The notes below the pieces were generated by a model. It was not told where the DNA came from, did no database searches, and saw only the letters and a list, made by a program, of their open reading frames with translations. Both the position numbers and the translations under genes were made by a program. Shown one piece after another: positions 6,499 to 12,217 of a DNA stretch of 12,217 nt. Each line of letters opens with the position of its first letter. Position 1 is the stretch's first letter. This stretch comes from Fibrobacteraceae bacterium (GTDB lineage Bacteria; Fibrobacterota; Fibrobacteria; Fibrobacterales; Fibrobacteraceae). Where the stretch lies: positions 1 through 12,217 of the forward strand of contig JABUUT010000031.1 of the NCBI GenBank assembly GCA_021443045.1, written 5' to 3'.

Positions 6499-9400
6499 TT
6501 GTATCCGTTGAAGAAAAGGACTTCGACATTTGTTGGAACCGCCGTAATGACGACGGTAGTTGTAGGCGTTTTGGCACTGGCGACCTGGTTTTTGAGTATT
6601 GTGCTTAAAAGTTACCTTTCCAGCCCCCACACCTTTGGAACCGTGACTATCACCCCCCTAGGCTACGACCCCCAGGGATTCCTTACCCACCATTACGATG
6701 CCCTGATTATCGAAAACGAGTCCTTTGCCGTTTCCATTACAAATTTCGACTTAGACATTACTCTTTTTGATGAGGATAAGGGTGTAAAAGTAGGGGCCGA
6801 AGAAATTGGAATGCAACTTAAGGCAAATAAAGAAGCCCCCAAAAAAACAGCCCCCCAAAAAATGGGAAAACTGGAATTTCCATCCCGTATCAAATTTTAC
6901 CTACCCACCCAAATTGAAGTGGGCAAAGTGAGCGTTATCACAGAAGACCAAAAACAGTGGGCCACCGAAAATCTTTCCATTACATCGGAGGGGAGCCAAA
7001 AGGTAAACCTCAAGGTTCAGAACATTTCTGGGGAACATGTTGCCCAAAAGGCAAACCTCAACATGAACATAGACTTTAGTTCCAGTAATGTAGATGTACA
7101 AGCCTCTGTTAAAGCCGAAGGAGATTCGGTTTATTTGGCAGTAAACGCCCCTAAAGACGACCTAACAAAGTTGAACACCCAGGCTGAGTTAAACGTAAAA
7201 GACCCCTCCCAGTGGTTGCCCTTTGAATGGCCCCAAAACGCCCCTGCCCTAGGAGCCCTGAACGTGTCCGCCAAAACAAAAATTGATGTAGGCAACCCCA
7301 ACCCCAAGTACAATGTGACCATCAAAACCTCCATCGGCGAATTTTGGCCCCTTAAGGCCCTAGATGCCCTTATTAACCTAAATGGAGACCTAAAAAACAT
7401 AAATGCCAACGTCACCTTGCAAAACAAGGAGGGTGGGGTTATTCATGTAGAGGGCTCCTTTGACGACAAATTTAACGGAACCATGTGGGGAAGTGTAAAA
7501 AACATGAGCGCCCAGTTTGGCCCCCAGATGATGCCTCTCGATGCCACAATACACTCAGCCGAAAAAATAGGCAACAAGATGGACGTGTCCATTGAAACAC
7601 CGCAAGGCTCCCAAATCGAGACCACCCTTAATTTTGAAGATGGCTTTAGCCTCACCTACACCGCCGACATTTCTCCCTATGAACCATGGGCCATAGACTG
7701 GTCTAGAGGTTCTCTTACACTGGGTCCCAACACCAAAATTTACGGTTCCTTTAGCACCAAAGAAGCAGCCATGAGGGCTTTGGTCAAATTCGATTCCATT
7801 CCCAACGCCTACAACATTACAGCCGATTCCATGCAGCTGGTACTTGTTCTAAACAAAGACAGCATTACATTCCACAACGGCATTATCCACACCCCTAAAG
7901 CCGTTTTTGATTTTACAGGATGCGTATCCTGGTACAATATAAACCCACACACCGCATGGAAGGTTACCCAGCGCAGCGGTGGCGAAGCCGAAGTCTTTAT
8001 TACCATTATCGATTCGACCACCATTAACGCTGTGGCAAACCAGGTTCAGCTTTCCACCATCCCCCTCACGCTGCTAAAACTTAACGAAAAACTAGACGGC
8101 TACGCCACAGGCCACTGGTTCCAAAATTTTGATACAAACGTTGGTGAAGCTCAGGTTAGCGTTAACGGCGAATTTAAGCCATTCCAGTTTAAAACCAATT
8201 TAAAAGCCCATCAAAACGGCGATACGGTTTTCTTTGAGAAAGTGGAAGCCCTGCAAAACCAGAATAAAGTAGAAGCCGAAGCCATCTTTATTTTGGCCAA
8301 CGATTCCAACCCCAACTTTAAACCCACCGGCACACTGCCAGTTCAGGTTGTTCACGCATGGGCGTCTACCGACAACTTCAGCATCCCCCTGCTGTTAGAA
8401 CCTATTAACGACACCACCTTTGCCTCTGGTCAAATTTCGGGCGACATAGCCTACAACGAAATCAAGGGCCTTCAGGGAAACATCAACTTTACCGATTTGG
8501 AATTTTCAAACATTCCTCCGCAACTATTCAACATAAAAAAAATGAATTTGTTTGCAGAGCAAAACAAGGCTGAGCTTAACGCCTACCTTGGCATAGGCAA
8601 CGGAGGCTGGACTGGCAACACCCAAGTGATTGTAGACGATATTTTTTCTGTGAAACGCCACGTAAGCTGGTCGCACAGCAGCGACAACGGCGGAACGCTG
8701 TGGGCCGAAGGCTTTGTAGACACTTCCATTACCTTTAAGGGGCAAGTAAATGCCAACGGAAGCTGGTTTATTCCAGGCACCCTCAGCGAAATTACAAAAA
8801 CAGACCTTAAAATTGATGTTCAGGCAAAAATCAAGGAAGGTTTAAGAGGCATTGAAGCCACCATCCACTCCGACACCACCGTGTACAAGCCTCCTAAATT
8901 TAACGTAGAATTCCCCATACGAATTCATGGAAACGTAAAAGAAGGCATTGTAGACATCACCGAAATTTCAACCCAAAACGATAGCGGTGAAAGCATTTTT
9001 GCCACATTGCAGTACAACATGAACGACATGCTTCTCAAGGCCATTGATATTAAGTCGGACCACTACTCCATTATAGGCAAAAACCACAAACTGGTGGCCG
9101 AAAATATTTCGGGGCACCTAGAAGAAACAGACAACGAACTTATTGTGTCAGCCTTGTTCCCCTCCCTAAAATACACCTACGACGATCAAAACAAGAGCAC
9201 CGCAGAAGTTTTGGGCAACAGCAAACTGAACTTTATTATACCCCACTCCAGAGAAGGCTTTATTCAGAACAAGTCTATTCAAGGCGAAGTGTCTATAGAC
9301 AAAATGGTGTACAACAAGGAACTGGACATTGAAGTGACTCCTGCAGCCCTAAGCAAATACACGTCCATGTTCAACAACTTTATTACAAAACTAAGAAAAA

Positions 9401-10404
9401 AAGAAGCTCAGGAAGCCAAACTTTCTAACGCAAGCCCCATAGACCTTTCGCTGCACATTAGCGATTCTCAAAAAGATTCCATACAAATTACAACTCCCTT
9501 TGCCACATTCCCCTTTACCTTTGACGCCTGGATTTTAGGAAACACCCTGCGCCCCATTGTTCGAGGCGACTTAACCAATTCCAACACCGGTTTTGTTGGT
9601 GTTAAAAAGCTATACGAATTTGATTTAAATTCCTTTAGAGTTACTTGGAACGATGTTCCTTGGCAAAATGGAGCCCTAGACATATCCAGCACACAAGAGC
9701 TCCCCTACTGCACCACCACCGAAATTAACGAAGATGAAAAATGCCCCATTAACCTGGACATACAGGGCACCATCACCAACCCGCAGGCCATACCCAGTTC
9801 CAACTGCGGAAACGAATCTTCTTCGGCTGCCATTTACTACAACATTTTCTTAGGCTGCATCGCCGAGAACACCAGCGAAAACACCGACTGGAACAAGCTG
9901 GCAGGAAAAGCTATTGGCAAAGTACTCTCTACCACAGCCAACCGTACATTGGGTGGTGAATACATTGGCGACATCGACATGAAGGTTATGCTATTTGAAA
10001 ACACCTCCACCAACGAAAAAGACTCCAGCTACTTTAAAGTTCCCATTTCTTTGGATAGATGGGTAAAAGACCTGAGCCTTGTGTTTGGATACACCCAAGA
10101 CCAGAGCAACAGCCCCACATACGACCAGGCTCTGCAATTTGGCGTAAACTACACTTTGCCAGTATTCCAAGACTCGTCTTACTCCCATAAAAACCATCTG
10201 TCCCCGAACCTGTCTTTAAATGGAATGCTTATTTCAAAGCAGTACATTACCAGCACCGGTGCCGAGCAAAACGAACAGCATTTGGAAAAGAATGTGGGTG
10301 TAAATTACTCCTACCGTTACTGGAATCCCTGCCTTTTAGGTATCATAGGTAAATGCGAAACATCTTCTACTCCAGAAGAGGCAAAACAGGAGAACAAAAA
10401 ATGA
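6499..10404 (+). CDS. tamB: TamB-like translocation and assembly module protein
   Basis: This is a predicted inner-membrane-anchored periplasmic protein of about 1300 residues, the size of TamB (E. coli TamB is about 1260). Near the N-terminus KKR is followed by one hydrophobic helix (about residues 11-36), a signal anchor. The rest is a long beta-rich chain with AsmA/TamB-like N-terminal features and a C-terminal section (roughly 960-1275) resembling the TamB domain. It closes with amphipathic beta-strands (GVNYTLPVF, GVNYSYRYW). Such proteins form a hydrophobic groove across the periplasm and are linked to outer-membrane protein insertion and phospholipid transport. The family call rests on overall architecture and the TamA-like partner immediately downstream, overlapping by ATGA. 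Six cysteines cluster in the C-terminal quarter (1071, 1082, 1103, 1120, 1278, 1286); C475 stands alone. The start is uncertain: TTG at 6499, TTG at 6508 and ATG at 6547 are in frame and none has a convincing Shine-Dalgarno. TTG 6499 or 6508 keeps the basic n-region. Confidence 0.82.
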   Translation: MYPLKKRTSTFVGTAVMTTVVVGVLALATWFLSIVLKSYLSSPHTFGTVTITPLGYDPQGFLTHHYDALIIENESFAVSITNFDLDITLFDEDKGVKVGAEEIGMQLKANKEAPKKTAPQKMGKLEFPSRIKFYLPTQIEVGKVSVITEDQKQWATENLSITSEGSQKVNLKVQNISGEHVAQKANLNMNIDFSSSNVDVQASVKAEGDSVYLAVNAPKDDLTKLNTQAELNVKDPSQWLPFEWPQNAPALGALNVSAKTKIDVGNPNPKYNVTIKTSIGEFWPLKALDALINLNGDLKNINANVTLQNKEGGVIHVEGSFDDKFNGTMWGSVKNMSAQFGPQMMPLDATIHSAEKIGNKMDVSIETPQGSQIETTLNFEDGFSLTYTADISPYEPWAIDWSRGSLTLGPNTKIYGSFSTKEAAMRALVKFDSIPNAYNITADSMQLVLVLNKDSITFHNGIIHTPKAVFDFTGCVSWYNINPHTAWKVTQRSGGEAEVFITIIDSTTINAVANQVQLSTIPLTLLKLNEKLDGYATGHWFQNFDTNVGEAQVSVNGEFKPFQFKTNLKAHQNGDTVFFEKVEALQNQNKVEAEAIFILANDSNPNFKPTGTLPVQVVHAWASTDNFSIPLLLEPINDTTFASGQISGDIAYNEIKGLQGNINFTDLEFSNIPPQLFNIKKMNLFAEQNKAELNAYLGIGNGGWTGNTQVIVDDIFSVKRHVSWSHSSDNGGTLWAEGFVDTSITFKGQVNANGSWFIPGTLSEITKTDLKIDVQAKIKEGLRGIEATIHSDTTVYKPPKFNVEFPIRIHGNVKEGIVDITEISTQNDSGESIFATLQYNMNDMLLKAIDIKSDHYSIIGKNHKLVAENISGHLEETDNELIVSALFPSLKYTYDDQNKSTAEVLGNSKLNFIIPHSREGFIQNKSIQGEVSIDKMVYNKELDIEVTPAALSKYTSMFNNFITKLRKKEAQEAKLSNASPIDLSLHISDSQKDSIQITTPFATFPFTFDAWILGNTLRPIVRGDLTNSNTGFVGVKKLYEFDLNSFRVTWNDVPWQNGALDISSTQELPYCTTTEINEDEKCPINLDIQGTITNPQAIPSSNCGNESSSAAIYYNIFLGCIAENTSENTDWNKLAGKAIGKVLSTTANRTLGGEYIGDIDMKVMLFENTSTNEKDSSYFKVPISLDRWVKDLSLVFGYTQDQSNSPTYDQALQFGVNYTLPVFQDSSYSHKNHLSPNLSLNGMLISKQYITSTGAEQNEQHLEKNVGVNYSYRYWNPCLLGIIGKCETSSTPEEAKQENKK

Positions 10405-12217
10405 AACTAGCACGACTCATGCTGTTCCTTGCTCTTTTGTTTGCCACATTTGCTTTGGCCCAAGACAAACACCCTTGGTATTTACACTTTACGGGCAACC
10501 AGGCATTTTCCAATTTTCAGCTAGAAGAACAGCTAGACATTCCAGATGAATTTGGCCAGCTTGACACCACAAAGCAAGACTTTATGATGAGCATTTCTCT
10601 GGAACAGGTGCGTTCTCTGTACTATTCCCAGGGTTACCACAGCCTAGATATTCAAATGGAGATAAAAAGAGACTTTATTACCGCCGATAGCGTGCGAAGG
10701 GGCTTTTATATAAACATTGTTGAAGGAGAACGATACCGCTTTGGCGGGGCTACAATAAATGGGCCCAAAACAGAAGACATCGTTATAGACACAGCCAATC
10801 TAAAAACAAACCAAGACCGAAAATATACCCGTGAAGACATTGCCATAGACATCCAGAACCTTCAGAATTTGTACCGTGAATCGGGATATTTGCATGCCTA
10901 TGTAAGCGCCCTGGAACAAATAGACTCCAAGAATAAAAAAATCAAGGTAGAACTTATTGTAGACCCTGGGGCCAAGGTGATGATGGGCAACATAAAATCT
11001 TCCAGTCAAAGAGTTTCTGACCACAGAAATAAAAACGCCGAACCAGAGGCGGGCCTTTCGGACACCGCATGGTTATCCTCATTGTGGCGAATACCTCGGG
11101 GAGAAACCATCGATGGAAAACAATACAACTCTTTTAAGAACAAACTGTTTTCCACTCAGCTTTTTACACAAATTAAACTGACCGACTCACTTAGATCCGA
11201 TGGGCTTTCGGATGTTCACCTCGATGTTACGGAGCGTGTTCCAGGAGAAGCCCACTACGGATTTTTCTTTGAAGAAATTTACGGTTTTGGGGCCCAGGCA
11301 TACGCCAAGCACAAAAACTTCTTTGGGCACTTTAACGAATTATCCACCAACTTTCAAATAGCCCAACACAAGCAAGAAGTTTCTTTAGGGTACGCCAACC
11401 CACTTTTATTTGGGACTGCTTTTACCTTTATTCCTACAGCCATCCGCTTTGAAGACCGCGTTACATTCAACCACGAAAAAATCACTCCCCCGGCATACCC
11501 CGACAGCATTGAAGAACGCTACGAAGTTATCAACCGCGGCGACTTGACCTTTGGCATTACAAACAACATTCGTTTTCGTGGAACCGTGGATACACGCTAT
11601 GTGAACAAGAACGAAGAAAAAATGTTTAAATTCAAGAGCGAAGTGGCATTGACCTTTGACTTTACAAACGACTACTTTAACCCAACCAAAGGTATTCGCT
11701 TTGCTCCTACTGCAGGCTTTGGCACCTACTTAACAGCCGATTCCCTGGGGAACCCCTACACCTACGGTGAAGCCACAACCAGTTTATACATTCCTCTTTT
11801 TTGGACATTCTATGGAGCATTAAGCGGCAGTGCGGGCAAGTTTTTTGACCAGGCCATTGAAGATGACGCCCGCGTGTTCTACCAGGGTGGCTCCCGTTCT
11901 GTTCGTGGATACCGTTTTAGAAGCATCTATGCCAGCTACACATCAACCGATGAAGAGGGCGAAGAGGTTATCAACACGGGTTTAACCCCCACCTACTACC
12001 GCTTTAACCAAGAAATTCGCTGGACTTTGCCATGGAAGAATTTGCGAAAATGGCAAATTGTTCAATTTTACGATTGGGCCAAGGTCATTGACGAAGATGA
12101 TGACTTGTACGAAAGTGAAACACGGGAAAGTGCAGGCCTAGGTATTCGATACAAATGGCAATTCTTAACATTCCGTTTAGATTACGCGTTTAAAAAGAAT
12201 TTAACCAACTGGGATGC
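10401..12217 (+). CDS. tamA: Omp85-family outer-membrane assembly protein, TamA/BamA-like (3' end outside window)
   Basis: This is a predicted outer-membrane beta-barrel with periplasmic POTRA domains; 605 codons are visible and the gene continues past the right edge. The signal peptide MKLARLMLFLALLFATFALA should be cleaved before Q21. Residues about 24-110, 112-190 and 192-282 fit three POTRA domains (an example is the Leu-Tyr-Arg-Glu-Ser-Gly-Tyr helix end at 157-163), the number found in TamA; BamA usually has five. From about 285 the sequence alternates as barrel strands. QGGSRSVRGYRF at 495-506 carries the VRGY motif of the Omp85 loop 6, the clearest family signature. AGGAG (10388-10392) lies eight nt before the ATG, which overlaps the tamB stop as ATGA, so translation is probably coupled. 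The domain count and the tamB neighbour favour TamA over BamA; a generic Omp85 paralogue remains possible. It has no stop in the window. Confidence 0.87.
   Translation, partial: MKLARLMLFLALLFATFALAQDKHPWYLHFTGNQAFSNFQLEEQLDIPDEFGQLDTTKQDFMMSISLEQVRSLYYSQGYHSLDIQMEIKRDFITADSVRRGFYINIVEGERYRFGGATINGPKTEDIVIDTANLKTNQDRKYTREDIAIDIQNLQNLYRESGYLHAYVSALEQIDSKNKKIKVELIVDPGAKVMMGNIKSSSQRVSDHRNKNAEPEAGLSDTAWLSSLWRIPRGETIDGKQYNSFKNKLFSTQLFTQIKLTDSLRSDGLSDVHLDVTERVPGEAHYGFFFEEIYGFGAQAYAKHKNFFGHFNELSTNFQIAQHKQEVSLGYANPLLFGTAFTFIPTAIRFEDRVTFNHEKITPPAYPDSIEERYEVINRGDLTFGITNNIRFRGTVDTRYVNKNEEKMFKFKSEVALTFDFTNDYFNPTKGIRFAPTAGFGTYLTADSLGNPYTYGEATTSLYIPLFWTFYGALSGSAGKFFDQAIEDDARVFYQGGSRSVRGYRFRSIYASYTSTDEEGEEVINTGLTPTYYRFNQEIRWTLPWKNLRKWQIVQFYDWAKVIDEDDDLYESETRESAGLGIRYKWQFLTFRLDYAFKKNLTNWD

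Noticed and set aside
6455..6577. 41-residue N-terminal extension of the lipoprotein gene
   Set aside because: It would cross the divergent promoter and overlap the start of tamB. The ATG at 6454 begins a proper lipoprotein signal peptide.
6836..6862. Back-to-back homopolymer runs in tamB (C5-A7 and C6-A6) as a possible slippage or frameshift site
   Set aside because: The frame is intact through the runs, the codons do not form a standard -1 slippery heptamer, and no alternative product would be sensible. Phase variation here would need population data.

Overview
The window looks like chromosomal DNA from a Gram-negative (diderm) anaerobe. A relative of Fibrobacter is my best guess, but this is an inference and not a database match. 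The respiratory complex II has the Bacteroidota/Fibrobacterota/Bacillus form: a large flavoprotein, a short Fe-S protein and one dihaem cytochrome b. The genes also have clear Shine-Dalgarno sequences (GGAGG, AAGGAG, AAGGTGG) and a TATAAT-like box, which argues against Bacteroidota proper. Outer-membrane biogenesis genes and a lipoprotein confirm a diderm envelope. I see no rRNA, tRNA, CRISPR array, insertion sequence or prophage gene.

Right-to-left unit (positions 1-3956, minus strand). The order is ndk, sdhC, sdhA, sdhB, with sdhB running off the left edge. Gaps are 36 bp (ndk-sdhC) and 13 bp (sdhC-sdhA), and sdhA and sdhB overlap by one base (TAATG). The unit encodes nucleoside diphosphate kinase and a succinate:quinone oxidoreductase / fumarate reductase. 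In a succinate-producing fermenter the complex would run as a fumarate reductase. Codon use in sdhCAB is strongly biased, as expected for highly expressed genes. A perfect 13-bp hairpin with T-tracts (3991-4021) separates this unit from the gene upstream.

Centre (4046-6454, minus strand). A single long lipoprotein gene encodes an unusual chain: an N-terminal lipobox, an apparent pair of diverged parvulin (SurA/PpiD-like) regions, and a C-terminal TPR region resembling BamD.

Divergent unit (6499-12217, plus strand). A 44-bp AT-rich divergent promoter region separates the lipoprotein from a TamB-like inner-membrane-anchored periplasmic protein. That gene overlaps by 4 bp (ATGA) with a TamA/BamA-family (Omp85) outer-membrane protein whose 3' end lies beyond the window. 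The three right-hand genes appear to form an envelope-biogenesis module: a periplasmic chaperone lipoprotein, a TamB bridge and an Omp85 barrel.

Nothing here is a clear novel system. The most interesting points are the chaperone/TPR lipoprotein linked to tamB-tamA, the tamB-first gene order, the paired cysteines in the TamB C-terminus, and the long periplasmic tail on SdhC.
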